IMG/VR virus record: IMGVR_UViG_3300047297_000133
Span: 1 to 33,753 of that record
Reading direction: 5' to 3' (one strand)
Length of the DNA: 33,753 nucleotides
Source: a virus
Shown here one piece after another: positions 1 to 6,050 of this stretch. How positions within the stretch are numbered: the stretch's first letter is position 1; the number at the start of each line of letters is the position of its first letter. The notes under the pieces are model-generated. The model had not been told where the DNA came from. It did not search any database and worked only from the letters and a program-made list of their open reading frames with translations. The position numbers and the translations under genes were made by a program.

Positions 1-1
1 T

Positions 2-157
2 ATGTATGACGCCACCCCTGAGATGATTCTTAACGACATACGAAACAATCTATACGCTGCTTGCGAATCATTAATTCAAGACGCTATAGATCAATACAAT
101 GACGAGGTTCGTGAGCGTGAATGCGAGCCAGCGAGGCCAGATAGTGGCTACCACTAG
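2..157 (+). CDS. Hypothetical 51-aa protein, possibly cut at the left edge
   Basis: An open frame runs from the ATG at position 2 to TAG at 155-157 and is still open at the window edge, so the true start may lie outside. The peptide is polar and acidic, with a helix-like stretch around residues 8-37, and ends in a charged tail. I recognise no family. Its end overlaps the start of the next plus-strand gene, as in the rest of this compact operon. The ribosome-binding site cannot be judged because the upstream sequence is missing. Confidence 0.5.
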   Translation: MYDATPEMILNDIRNNLYAACESLIQDAIDQYNDEVRERECEPARPDSGYH

Positions 158-305
158 CAATATCTTACACAATGACGCCTATAACCGAGGCGTCTATGAT
201 TTTAAGAGTGGCGGGTTAGACGTTAACCCATTTTGTAAAACCGATATTCGATATTACTGCGCGTGGAGTGCGGGTTATTTTGACGCTAAAAGGGGTTTTG
301 TATGA
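144..305 (+). CDS. Small RMF-like (ribosome modulation factor-like) protein
   Basis: A 53-aa protein whose C-terminal half has the spacing G-x-D-x-N-P-F then Y-x2-C-A-W-x2-G-Y, resembling the short 'NP..W..G' proteins of phages that look like ribosome modulation factor (an inference from pattern, not a search). The frame is open from an ATG at 99, but that ATG has no Shine-Dalgarno sequence and would overlap the preceding gene by 59 nt. The GTG at 144 has GAGG seven bases upstream (133-136), so I prefer it. The stop overlaps the next ATG (ATGA at 302-305), suggesting coupled translation. Function in phage biology is unknown. Confidence 0.5.
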   Translation: MATTSNILHNDAYNRGVYDFKSGGLDVNPFCKTDIRYYCAWSAGYFDAKRGFV

Positions 306-556
306 AAATTAAATTATTGATTTTGTTGTGTTGCATTGTAGATATCGTTTTGTGGATTGGAATGATTGCGTTAATTGTGGAAAGCTCTATGCCGATACAT
401 TGGATGTTATTCGCTGCTTTTTTTGGTGGATTGCTTATCGTTATTTTTGGCGGCTGGGTGTGCCAGAATTTGGCGATTAGCAACAAAAAACGGCATGCAA
501 CTCTTTTGACACCTGAAGAGCTTCGTGAACAACTTAGAAAGTTTATGGTGGTCTAA
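302..556 (+). CDS. Small membrane protein with two predicted TM helices
   Basis: An 84-aa protein with a hydrophobic segment at about residues 4-27 and a second at about 33-55, followed by a charged cytoplasmic-type tail (SNKKRH, then an acidic/basic helix). GGGG lies six bases before the ATG. The start overlaps the stop of the RMF-like gene (ATGA) and the stop overlaps the next start (TAATG at 554-558). No family recognised. The two-helix hairpin could resemble a small holin or superinfection-exclusion protein, but position in an early-type cluster does not favour a lysis role. Confidence 0.65.
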   Translation: MKIKLLILLCCIVDIVLWIGMIALIVESSMPIHWMLFAAFFGGLLIVIFGGWVCQNLAISNKKRHATLLTPEELREQLRKFMVV

Positions 557-693
557 TGAATATTGATGATATCAAACAACGCTATGAGCCGCGTGATGCA
601 AAAGTATTTAATAAAAATAACTCTGCATTGAAATATCTTGCGTATGCGATTGTGACACACGATAGAGCGTTAAACGGTAGGCTAAATGATTGA
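556..693 (+). CDS. Hypothetical 45-aa protein
   Basis: A short ORF starting in a TAATG overlap with the preceding membrane-protein gene and ending in an 8-nt overlap with the next gene. The peptide begins MNIDDIKQRYEP and is basic overall. Evidence for coding is the perfect fit between its neighbours: without it 130 bases would be empty in an otherwise gapless operon. No family recognised. Confidence 0.55.
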   Translation: MNIDDIKQRYEPRDAKVFNKNNSALKYLAYAIVTHDRALNGRLND

Positions 694-940
694 GCGGCTT
701 CAGCGTGAGACAAAAATGAAGTGGTCAATTCATGAAGACACGAAGGAGCCATTTGCTAACGGCGATAACTATTTTTACTGGGTTGAGCCGTTCAACGACG
801 GGTACAAATTGCAGTGGGCAAATATGTTCGTCGCTCGCTCACCTGAACGCGTCATGAGTTTTGAAGAGCTTGTTTTAAAAATTAATCGGCTTGAGGGGTT
901 TATTGTGAATTCTTCGTGTGATGAATGTACGCCGAGCTAA
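686..940 (+). CDS. Hypothetical 84-aa protein
   Basis: A soluble, aromatic-rich protein with no signal peptide and a Cys pair near the end (SSCDEC). The ATG at 686 has AGG four bases upstream; an internal ATG at 716 is an alternative. The last codons and the stop lie inside the first attC-like site: the stop TAA at 938-940 is in the inner stem arm. This suggests the 3' end was formed by, or has co-evolved with, cassette insertion. No known family. Confidence 0.6.
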   Translation: MIERLQRETKMKWSIHEDTKEPFANGDNYFYWVEPFNDGYKLQWANMFVARSPERVMSFEELVLKINRLEGFIVNSSCDECTPS

Positions 941-1009
941 AGCGCGGCTGACTGAGCCTGATTTAAAACTACGACTTAAATTCCGTCGCTTTTGAGCGAC
1001 TTGTTACAT
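925..1009 (-). other. attC-like recombination site A
   Basis: On the minus strand: R'' ATGTAAC (1009-1003), 5-nt spacer, L'' GCTCAAAAGCGACGG (997-983), variable terminal loop, L' (948-936), 5-nt spacer, and R' GTACAT (930-925), which lacks one T of GTTACAT. The arms pair except for extra C/A and A bases in L'', the extrahelical-base arrangement of integron attC sites. The L'-to-R' part reads TTTAGCTCGGCGTACAT, close to the familiar attC ending. The deletion in R' may reduce recombination. Confidence 0.75.
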
Positions 1010-1037
1010 TTACTTTTAACTGAGGAGCACAAACAAA

Positions 1038-1247
1038 ATGGCAGAAACTAGAGCGTTATGGTCAATAAGCTTGGATTGCACATGCCCAGAATGCGGGCAC
1101 GATTATGACATTCTTGAAGCTGATTCTGATTTTTTTAATACCGATTACAGGATTGAGCCGATTGAGCACAGCACCGAGCGAACAAAAGATTTTGAAACTG
1201 TTTGCCCAGAGTGCGAGCATGAATTCAGAGTTGATTTTGAATATTAA
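1038..1247 (+). CDS. Zinc-ribbon-like 69-aa protein (cassette A)
   Basis: Two cysteine knuckles, CTCPECG at residues 14-20 and CPECEHEF near residue 56, frame an acidic middle, giving a likely four-Cys zinc site typical of small phage zinc ribbons (inference). The start is well supported: GAGGAG lies ten bases before the ATG. The gene fills the interval between attC-like site A and the half site at 1256, so it is the ORF of one cassette. It is encoded opposite to the cassette's attC direction. Small acidic zinc ribbons can bind nucleic acid or host proteins, but no partner is visible. Confidence 0.7.
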   Translation: MAETRALWSISLDCTCPECGHDYDILEADSDFFNTDYRIEPIEHSTERTKDFETVCPECEHEFRVDFEY

Positions 1248-1255
1248 GCGAGTGA

Positions 1256-1284
1256 ATGTAACGCCAAGCTCAACAGGTTTGGCG
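1256..1284 (-). other. Degenerate attC half site B
   Basis: ATGTAAC (1256-1262) followed by GCCAAGCTCAAC is the same R'-plus-L' half (GTTGAGCTTGGCGTTACAT on the minus strand) seen in the full sites, but no matching R''-L'' half follows. Instead CGCCAA (1262-1267) can pair with TTGGCG (1279-1284), and a new ORF starts at 1302. It is probably a site that lost its distal half and fused with the neighbouring cassette. Confidence 0.6.
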
Positions 1285-1301
1285 ATCCTACAAGGGCGGT
1301 A

Positions 1302-1451
1302 ATGATTACTAGCTATGGGTTTGATGGTGACAGGTATCCAATTCTTGAGGCTAGGTCAGAATGGGACGTAACGCATGAGTACAGGGTGACAGCAAAAAGG
1401 GAAAACGAAACGCACAAGTATTGGCTGTGTGTTGCAAAGTACGATGGTTGA
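1302..1451 (+). CDS. Hypothetical 49-aa protein (cassette B)
   Basis: A complete short ORF beginning MITSYGFDGDRYPILEA, with AGGGCGG a few bases before the ATG, and ending in TGA immediately before the outer box of site C. The peptide is mixed alpha/beta in character, with several aromatic residues and no membrane segment or cysteine motif. No family recognised. It is supported by its exact fit between two cassette sites and by its ribosome-binding site. Confidence 0.5.
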   Translation: MITSYGFDGDRYPILEARSEWDVTHEYRVTAKRENETHKYWLCVAKYDG

Positions 1452-1452
1452 A

Positions 1453-1540
1453 ACACATAACGCTTAGCTCAAAAGTGCGCTGGGAGTAGTCATTAAAACG
1501 CGGATTTATGCCGCATCTTTTGGAGCGTATTGTTATGTGT
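1453..1540 (-). other. attC-like recombination site C (best preserved)
   Basis: The outer boxes ACACATAAC (1453-1461) and GTTATGTGT (1532-1540) are a perfect 9-bp inverted pair. Inside are unpaired 5-nt spacers (GCTTA, 1462-1466; GTATT, 1527-1531), then arms GCTCAAAAGTGCGC (1467-1480) and CCGCATCTTTTGGAGC (1511-1526), which pair with single extra bases (C and A on the minus strand). A 30-nt terminal segment follows. R box, central spacer, L box and extrahelical bases are the hallmarks of a folded attC. The minus-strand R'' side begins CATAACAATACGCTC, like classical sites. Confidence 0.8.
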
Positions 1541-1717
1541 GATGCTGATGAAGAAAAGGAAGCAGAGGAATTTTATACAGATTGCATTGGGGTTGATAAC
1601 AAAAAACACATTTGCAAGCCTCACGAAAAAGAAACCCTGTGTGGTATTGCGATAAAAAGGAAAACATTGTTAAAAAATGACTATAATTTGTTTAGTTGTT
1701 ATGAGTGTACGTACTAA
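1535..1717 (+). CDS. Cys-rich hypothetical 60-aa protein (cassette C)
   Basis: An acidic N-terminal third is followed by a basic segment and a final CYEC pair; cysteines are also near residues 2, 17, 27 and 36, compatible with metal binding. The frame extends upstream to 1508, but the ATG at 1535 lies inside the outer box of site C (GTTATGTGT), so the recombination site itself supplies the start codon; TGGAG at 1521-1525 precedes it by nine bases. The stop is followed at once by site D. This one-ORF, wall-to-wall fit is typical of a cassette. Function unknown. Confidence 0.6.
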   Translation: MCDADEEKEAEEFYTDCIGVDNKKHICKPHEKETLCGIAIKRKTLLKNDYNLFSCYECTY

Positions 1718-1803
1718 CACATAACGCCGAGTTAAAGCGCGGCATGAAGATACCAGAACATAAAACAAATTTACGAACCGTCGCTTTGAGTGACTGGTTA
1801 CAT
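1718..1803 (-). other. attC-like recombination site D
   Basis: On the minus strand: R'' ATGTAAC (1803-1797), 5-nt spacer, L'' ACTCAAAGCGACGG (1791-1778), 34-nt loop, L' (1743-1731), 5-nt spacer GCCGA region (1730-1726), and R' GTTATGT (1725-1719). The extra C and A of L'' fall at the same places as in sites A and C. The R' end reads CTTTAACTCGGCGTTATGT, very close to the classical attC ending. It begins directly after the stop codon of the cassette C ORF. Confidence 0.75.
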
Positions 1804-1821
1804 TTACCGATGGAGGTTTCA

Positions 1822-2034
1822 ATGTTTAACAATAGTGATGAGGTTTTTAATAAACCGCTAAATGTGTATGGAAAGGCTGAAACTGCGGAAAGATTAAAGA
1901 ATGAGGCTTTTGCAGCTTTACGCGAGGCAGAAGCGAAAATGTATTCTTTTGCTGCATTCTTGGACGTTGGCGATGAGCGAACAAAGGCTTTTGAGGTATT
2001 TGAAAATATTAGAAATGCTGCCCGTGTTGGGTGA
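1822..2034 (+). CDS. Helical hypothetical 70-aa protein (cassette D)
   Basis: The frame is open from 1705, but the ATG at 1822 has a strong GGAGG five bases upstream, and the longer version would run through attC-like site D. The protein is largely alpha-helical by composition (residues 18-45 rich in Ala, Glu, Lys; then a second amphipathic stretch). No cysteines, no membrane segment, no recognised family. The stop TGA directly abuts the lone outer box ATGTAAC at 2035-2041, which marks the start of cassette D. Confidence 0.65.
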   Translation: MFNNSDEVFNKPLNVYGKAETAERLKNEAFAALREAEAKMYSFAAFLDVGDERTKAFEVFENIRNAARVG

Positions 2035-2077
2035 ATGTAACATTTGCATCTAAGTCGCCGAGGCCGTTATCTCGGTG
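2035..2077. other. Lone cassette-end box and hairpin
   Basis: ATGTAAC (2035-2041) is the outer box expected at the upstream end of cassette D. It is followed not by an attC arm but by a separate hairpin, CGCCGAG (2056-2062) with CTCGGTG (2071-2077), seven pairs including one G-T, loop of eight. No T-run follows, so it is not a normal terminator. It may be the remnant of another site or an RNA processing/stability element. Confidence 0.4.
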
Positions 2078-2120
2078 ATATTTGCGTAAACAATCTATTT
2101 TTATTTTAAGTGGTGGAGTG

Positions 2121-2303
2121 ATGCCGATCAAATGCGTGCCGACAAAGTTTGAGGCTTATGACGATACAAATGATTTAATTTTCACTATTGAATTATTTGA
2201 CGAAGCGTCTGCCTCAGTGAAAATACTTTCTATTGTGAATTATGAGAGTTTTTGTGAAATCAGCGATGAGATTAAGCAAGCATTGCTATTGATGAAATTA
2301 TGA
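2121..2303 (+). CDS. Hypothetical 60-aa protein
   Basis: A soluble acidic protein beginning MPIKCVPTKFEAYDD. The frame is open from a TTG at 2082, but GGTGGAG just before the GTGATG at 2118-2123 favours the start at 2121 (GTG at 2118 is possible). The pattern of alternating hydrophobic and polar residues in the first half suggests a small beta-rich fold, with a helical C-terminus. No family recognised. It lies just outside the cassette array. Confidence 0.5.
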   Translation: MPIKCVPTKFEAYDDTNDLIFTIELFDEASASVKILSIVNYESFCEISDEIKQALLLMKL

Positions 2304-2316
2304 GAATAGTGGCGCC

Positions 2317-2454
2317 ATGAACTTCAGAAAAAAACAAAGTATTCGATACGAAAAAAGATTTAATGTGTATAAAATTCATTTTTACACGCACGAAGAAATT
2401 AAGAATGCTAAAAAGAAAGCTCAAGAATATTGTGACTTTTTCAATATAAAATAA
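2317..2454 (+). CDS. Hypothetical basic 45-aa protein
   Basis: A short, strongly basic peptide (MNFRKKQSIRYEKRF at its start) with a second Lys-rich helix near residues 27-37. It fits the interval between two genes with only 13 bases on each side. No clear Shine-Dalgarno sequence, so the start is uncertain. Such small basic proteins in early phage operons often bind nucleic acid or host enzymes, but nothing here proves that. Confidence 0.45.
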   Translation: MNFRKKQSIRYEKRFNVYKIHFYTHEEIKNAKKKAQEYCDFFNIK

Positions 2455-2467
2455 GGTGTATTTGTAG

Positions 2468-2713
2468 ATGAACCAATCAAAACTAGAATCACTAGCTGAA
2501 AGTATTATTAATGTGCTTATCGGCTACGGCGTAGCACTTGCAAGCCAGCTTTTAATATTCCCAATGTGCGGCATATTTATTTCATTAACGACAAACTTAT
2601 GGATAGGGGCGTGGTTTACGGCTATCTCATTAGTGCGTAGTTATGTTATCCGTAGGTGGTTTAATGCTGGTATACATAAAGCGGTTATTTCGTTTGTTGG
2701 TATATTAAAATGA
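2468..2713 (+). CDS. Membrane protein, DUF7220-like
   Basis: An 81-aa protein with the ordered pattern ESIINVLIGYGVA, SQ, FP, GI, NLWIGAWFTAISL and RSYVIRR, which I associate with the phage and prophage DUF7220 family (from memory, not searched). Two membrane segments are visible, about residues 13-35 and 42-58, with a positively charged end. AAGG lies about eleven bases before the ATG. The stop overlaps the next start (ATGA). Function unknown; the family is found in accessory regions of many phages. Confidence 0.65.
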   Translation: MNQSKLESLAESIINVLIGYGVALASQLLIFPMCGIFISLTTNLWIGAWFTAISLVRSYVIRRWFNAGIHKAVISFVGILK

Positions 2714-2931
2714 GCATGATAATTAATGTTGAGTTTGTAGCGGGAACCGATATTAATTCGGCTGTTTCTCAGGCAAAACAAAAGGCATCACAATGGGGAG
2801 TTAGCTATGTTTGTTTTAATTTCAATGGAATTAGTTTTTCAATAGGATGCAGTGCCGATATTGAATCTGTAATTAATCAATATACTAGACATAATAAAGA
2901 TGAAATTAAATATGGAATTGTATCCAAGTAG
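2710..2931 (+). CDS. Hypothetical 73-aa protein
   Basis: Starts in an ATGA overlap with the DUF7220-like gene; a second ATG two codons on (2716) is an alternative. The protein has a beta-strand-like N-terminus (INVEFVAG), a helix with AVSQAKQKASQWG, then strands containing two cysteines, a layout like a small alpha/beta domain. No known family. The tight overlap suggests coupled expression with the membrane protein upstream. Confidence 0.55.
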   Translation: MSMIINVEFVAGTDINSAVSQAKQKASQWGVSYVCFNFNGISFSIGCSADIESVINQYTRHNKDEIKYGIVSK

Positions 2932-2959
2932 AAATAACCAATAAACTAAAGAGGCATAT

Positions 2960-3136
2960 ATGGGATTAGAGCTTTTGTACCAATTAAATTATGTGCTTGC
3001 TGTAATTTATATTTTTAAATGCCTTACAGTTGGCAGTGATTTTAGTTTTTACTACTGGCTAACTCGTGGATCAGAATACAACGAGTGGTATTTTAAAAGA
3101 GAGAAGTTTTCTGATTTTGAACGTAATAGGAGTTAG
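2960..3136 (+). CDS. Small hydrophobic-start protein, 58 aa
   Basis: A complete ORF with GAGG five bases before its ATG and its TAG two bases before the next gene. Residues 3-22 are hydrophobic and could be one membrane helix. The rest is aromatic and charged (YYWLTRGSEYNEWYF), ending in a basic and polar tail. No family recognised. One-helix membrane peptides with this topology are common in phage early regions. Confidence 0.6.
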   Translation: MGLELLYQLNYVLAVIYIFKCLTVGSDFSFYYWLTRGSEYNEWYFKREKFSDFERNRS

Positions 3137-3138
3137 AT

Positions 3139-3363
3139 ATGAGTTTTACACATTCGCAAACCGTACCAAGAAACAAGATTGATGACAAATATGACGAACT
3201 ACTTTTGCAGAGAAATGAAGCAACTCGACATGCTGCAATAATAGCGAATGTTTTTTTAGATTTGCATAATGAATATGGTGAAGTACCAGAAATTAATGCA
3301 GCTTATAAAAAAGTTAAAATCCTAATTTCAGAATATGCAGGGCTTGAAATGGTGGGATTATAA
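3139..3363 (+). CDS. Hypothetical 74-aa helical protein
   Basis: AGGAG lies six bases before the ATG, inside the end of the preceding gene. The protein is mostly helical, polar at the start, with a central segment RHAAIIANVFLDLHNEYG. It ends in a TAATG overlap with the next gene. No cysteine or catalytic motif and no recognised family. Confidence 0.6.
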   Translation: MSFTHSQTVPRNKIDDKYDELLLQRNEATRHAAIIANVFLDLHNEYGEVPEINAAYKKVKILISEYAGLEMVGL

Positions 3364-3530
3364 TGACCAAAAAAGAACTGATAAAAGCATTAGATAAATA
3401 TGAAGATTATGATGTTGTCGTCTGTATTGGCGGTGATGGCGCATGGGATAATATTGAAAAAGTAGAGGATTTCCGAGATTCAATTGCGATTTGCTTTGGT
3501 GGTGGCTCACCATTTACTGATGAGCAATAA
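3363..3530 (+). CDS. Hypothetical 55-aa protein
   Basis: Starts in a TAATG overlap and runs to TAA at 3528-3530. The sequence has a helix (KKELIKALDKY), a strand (DVVVCIGG) and a second strand (SIAICFGGG), as in small phage proteins often annotated only as hypothetical. It is acidic and soluble. After it comes a 34-base AT-only spacer before the next gene. Confidence 0.6.
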   Translation: MTKKELIKALDKYEDYDVVVCIGGDGAWDNIEKVEDFRDSIAICFGGGSPFTDEQ

Positions 3531-3564
3531 TAAATAATTTAAATTTTTTTTATTTGGGTAAAAA

Positions 3565-3993
3565 ATGGCACGTGATAAAAACAAAATGCTAAAACGCGCA
3601 AGGGCTGGCATTAAGGGCTTAATATTAAGCTGGGTTGATAAAGACCCGCTAAAGGATCAGAGTGAAGTTATACCATGCGGCGTAACCCATAGAAACCCAG
3701 TTTACAAACTAACAGCGGCTAAAATATTTGAAGATTTTGGCGATTTTATTACCAATAAACAACGTTTTCGATGGTTAATAAAAATAGATGTGATTTTCGA
3801 TTATGATAACGGCCAGCGTCAAATTGAAACACGCGAGCTTGAAGCGTTTGCAACAATATCAGAAATGAATGAAGTTGCGCTTGATGAGGTTCGAGACGCA
3901 CAACGGCATGGTGATATTAAAAAATACGTACACACGAAGTTTACTGTTGAGTGTGTGGCATTAAATCCTAAATATGACTTGGTGAAAAAATGA
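3565..3993 (+). CDS. Hypothetical 142-aa phage protein
   Basis: A soluble alpha/beta-type protein. The N-terminus is very basic (ARDKNKMLKRARAG), the middle has several strand-like segments (RWLIKIDVIFDYD), and the C-terminal half is helical and charged. No catalytic motif or cysteine cluster is evident. GGGT lies just before the ATG after an AT-rich spacer. Its stop overlaps the next start (ATGA). The basic N-terminus could bind nucleic acid, but that is only inference. Confidence 0.6.
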   Translation: MARDKNKMLKRARAGIKGLILSWVDKDPLKDQSEVIPCGVTHRNPVYKLTAAKIFEDFGDFITNKQRFRWLIKIDVIFDYDNGQRQIETRELEAFATISEMNEVALDEVRDAQRHGDIKKYVHTKFTVECVALNPKYDLVKK

Positions 3994-4292
3994 AAAAAAC
4001 ACTAGAAAAATGGCAAGACACAATCCTTGATACTAATTTGCAGATTAAAAAGTTGCGCGACTTTTTCGGCTGTACTGAAAACGATTTTATCGACTCAATG
4101 GAACGTTTACAGATGGAGTATACGCGCTCAATTGAAAATCTGATTGGTGATGAGTTCGGAACATTGGATTGGTATTGGCTTGAAAATGAAATGGGAGAAC
4201 GTGGTCATAAGGCTGGCGCAAACGGCAATTTAAAAAACATAAAAAACATAGATGATCTTGTGTGGCTTCTCGAATTAACCGTGGGTGAATGA
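3990..4292 (+). CDS. Hypothetical 100-aa helical protein
   Basis: Almost entirely helical by composition. Residues 1-30 are an amphipathic helix, followed by EYTRSIENLIGDEFG and a Trp-rich segment LDWYWLE near residue 59. It is translationally coupled at both ends (ATGA at 3990; GTGAATGATG at its stop). No family recognised. Confidence 0.6.
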   Translation: MKKTLEKWQDTILDTNLQIKKLRDFFGCTENDFIDSMERLQMEYTRSIENLIGDEFGTLDWYWLENEMGERGHKAGANGNLKNIKNIDDLVWLLELTVGE

Positions 4293-4486
4293 TGACTAGA
4301 AATAACGCGATAAAATTACTTAAAGAAGCTGGGTGGCATAGTGATTTTCAAAAAGAAAAGGTAGTGGCCGACATTGCAGAATTAAATCCTAATAAAGCAC
4401 GCGATTACTTTGATATTGGTGCTAGTAATCGCGTGGATGGAAGGCCGTGCACTTGCGAAAGATGTAATTTAAATACAACTTCTTAG
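4289..4486 (+). CDS. Hypothetical 65-aa protein with C-terminal Cys cluster
   Basis: Begins at ATG 4289 or the adjacent ATG 4292 and ends with CTCERC close to the C-terminus, a possible metal-binding knuckle. It is the last plus-strand gene of the early-type block, and its stop overlaps the stop of the convergent tail gene by a few bases. No intrinsic terminator is visible at this junction, so antisense read-through is possible. Confidence 0.55.
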   Translation: MMTRNNAIKLLKEAGWHSDFQKEKVVADIAELNPNKARDYFDIGASNRVDGRPCTCERCNLNTTS

Positions 4487-5067
4487 CTTGGCCAACCAGT
4501 GCTTACATCGTAATTATTTATTTCTGACTGATTCGCAAGCGCATTAACCGCTATCAAATGATTCATTTCAGCAGTAAAGCAATCAGCTACATGTTGCGCA
4601 ATTATCGTGGCTACAGGCTTTAGTGCATCAAAATCAATTGCTGAAAATGTACCGTCGTCAGCTTTCCAATTAGTTGTTGAAATTAAACCAGAGCTAAGAG
4701 CTTGATACGCCGCTGTAACCATCGACTGTGATTCACGAGTTGTATTTATTCTTTTCCCGCCGCGAATAATTCCACCCGTTTCAACTGCATAACGCCTAGC
4801 CGCTACAGCCGAAATTAATTCTTCTTTGGTTTTGTCAGGTGCTACGTAAGGTGAGATTTCAACATCTATAGGAATCTCATCAAGCGTGTGCGGAAGCCAT
4901 TGCCCCTCAATTGCTGGTATGTATGGAGTTGCTTCAGAAATTAAAACCTGTTCGCCGTCACGATCTTCGTAAACTGCATCTTGCGCTTCAACAGCTTCGA
5001 TTCTGCCGAATTCGATCTCGCAATCAATGCCGCCGTGGAGGTTGTATATGTAGTTTCTTTTATTCAT
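4483..5067 (-). CDS. DUF4376-type tail protein
   Basis: A 194-aa protein whose C-terminal half (about residues 80-175) has the DUF4376 layout: AARRYAVETGGI, then INTTRESQSMVTAAYQAL, then W.ADDGTFSAIDFDAL, then HVADCFTAE (family recalled, not searched). Such proteins sit among tail-fibre and assembly genes and are probably structural or chaperone-like. The N-terminal 70 residues are acidic and variable. It is the last gene of the minus-strand tail module, coupled by TAATG to the fibre gene upstream. Confidence 0.7.
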   Translation of the reverse strand: MNKRNYIYNLHGGIDCEIEFGRIEAVEAQDAVYEDRDGEQVLISEATPYIPAIEGQWLPHTLDEIPIDVEISPYVAPDKTKEELISAVAARRYAVETGGIIRGGKRINTTRESQSMVTAAYQALSSGLISTTNWKADDGTFSAIDFDALKPVATIIAQHVADCFTAEMNHLIAVNALANQSEINNYDVSTGWPS

Positions 5068-6011
5068 TATGACACCCTTAAAAATTCTGCAAAATCATTG
5101 TTAGATATGCCGGTTTCTACAATGCATTTCCAAGTTCCGGCTGGTGATGATGCTATCGCTGTTATCACACCAGCAGATGTTGCATAACTTGGATATAAGC
5201 TAGAGCCTGCCACAGATGCACCGCCGGAAATTGTGCCTCCGCTTATGTTTTTCATTAGTCTTATGCTGCCAACTCCATTAACCGATTGCACGTCATGAGC
5301 TACGCCGTTAAATGAACATACGCCAGTTGCACGATTTATCTTAAGTGCATCACCGATATATGTTCCAGCATCGCTATAGTTAGAGATAACAAAATTAGAA
5401 CCAGCATTAGCGCCAGCTTCTGCCTCATTATTTTTGTAGATTTTCCAGCGATAATTTCCGTTTGTAGCCATCCCCACCGCTGTAGTCTGGCCTCCAGTTG
5501 CAGTATTTATATAGACTGTTGGATTGTTATCTGCCACGGTAAGAATTCCATTTACAACAAAACTTGATGGGGTCGAATTGATTGGCAATGTTGAATACCA
5601 AAACTGATTGCTATTTTTTGCAGCCAATAAAACGGTTTGCATTGGTTGAATAGTAATAGAGTTACCACCATCCATTTGACCGCCACCAGAGCCGGTGTAA
5701 GGGTAAACAAATAAAGGATTTACCCCACGGTTAGCAATTATTACTCTCATCGCTTGGTTGCTTGGAGGTAAGCGAACACCAGTATTTAACGCAACAGTGG
5801 TAACTTCAAACAAAGTAAAGTTATCCGACGTGCTTAGTAATGTTGCATTACCTTGCGATGTTCCGGCGGCAGTAATACCAGTCTGTGATGTAAATGATAC
5901 CAACGTATTTAGATAGTCATCGTTAGCTTGGCACACATCGAAAGCAGCTCCAATGCGGAATTTATCACCTGTATCGCCTGCGGTTCCGCGATCAATTGTT
6001 TGTATCGTCAT
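5067..6011 (-). CDS. Tail fibre / virion surface protein
   Basis: A 314-aa protein rich in Thr, Ser, Asn and Gly. The first 35 residues (RGTAGDTGDKFRIGAAF) match the common virion-attachment motif of fibres, 'N-D-G-T-G-D-x-L-R-x-A'. The middle and end are beta-rich with repeated short strands and no catalytic motif, as expected for an elongated receptor-binding or fibre segment. GAGG lies seven bases before the ATG. It follows the Tfa-like gene and precedes the DUF4376 gene. The receptor is unknown. Confidence 0.65.
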   Translation of the reverse strand: MTIQTIDRGTAGDTGDKFRIGAAFDVCQANDDYLNTLVSFTSQTGITAAGTSQGNATLLSTSDNFTLFEVTTVALNTGVRLPPSNQAMRVIIANRGVNPLFVYPYTGSGGGQMDGGNSITIQPMQTVLLAAKNSNQFWYSTLPINSTPSSFVVNGILTVADNNPTVYINTATGGQTTAVGMATNGNYRWKIYKNNEAEAGANAGSNFVISNYSDAGTYIGDALKINRATGVCSFNGVAHDVQSVNGVGSIRLMKNISGGTISGGASVAGSSLYPSYATSAGVITAIASSPAGTWKCIVETGISNNDFAEFLRVS

Positions 6012-6050
6012 TTGCTAACCTCTATGCATAATTTAATTATGTGATGTGAT

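Larger units (their letters stand above)
925..2041 (-). mobile_element. attC-like gene-cassette array without an integrase (CALIN-like)
   Basis: Three full attC-like sites (925-1009, 1453-1540, 1718-1803), one half site (1256-1284) and a lone outer box (2035-2041) separate four small ORFs. All sites read R''-to-R' on the minus strand. Predicted cassettes, in minus order, are D (2040 to 1724), C (1724 to 1460), B (1460 to 1261) and A (1261 to 929). Each holds one ORF, and every ORF stops within about ten bases of the next site. The box at the start of each cassette matches the R'' box of that cassette's own site: GTTACAT with ATGTAAC for D and A, GTTATGTGT with ACACATAAC for C. Integron cassettes show exactly this relation. 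No integron integrase or attI is seen, so activity would need a host enzyme. Confidence 0.7.

Noticed and set aside
174-194. GACGCC...GGCGTC inverted repeat as another attC site
   Set aside because: It lacks R boxes and central spacers, is only 21 bases, and is within a coding region.
2035-2077. Full attC site at the array's right end
   Set aside because: The only possible partner box is about 39 bases away, shorter than usual sites, and the arms do not pair in the R-spacer-L order. Reported only as a lone box plus hairpin.
3531-3561. AT-rich stretch with a run of eight T as terminator
   Set aside because: There is no GC stem before the T-run, and the operon continues with coupled genes beyond it.
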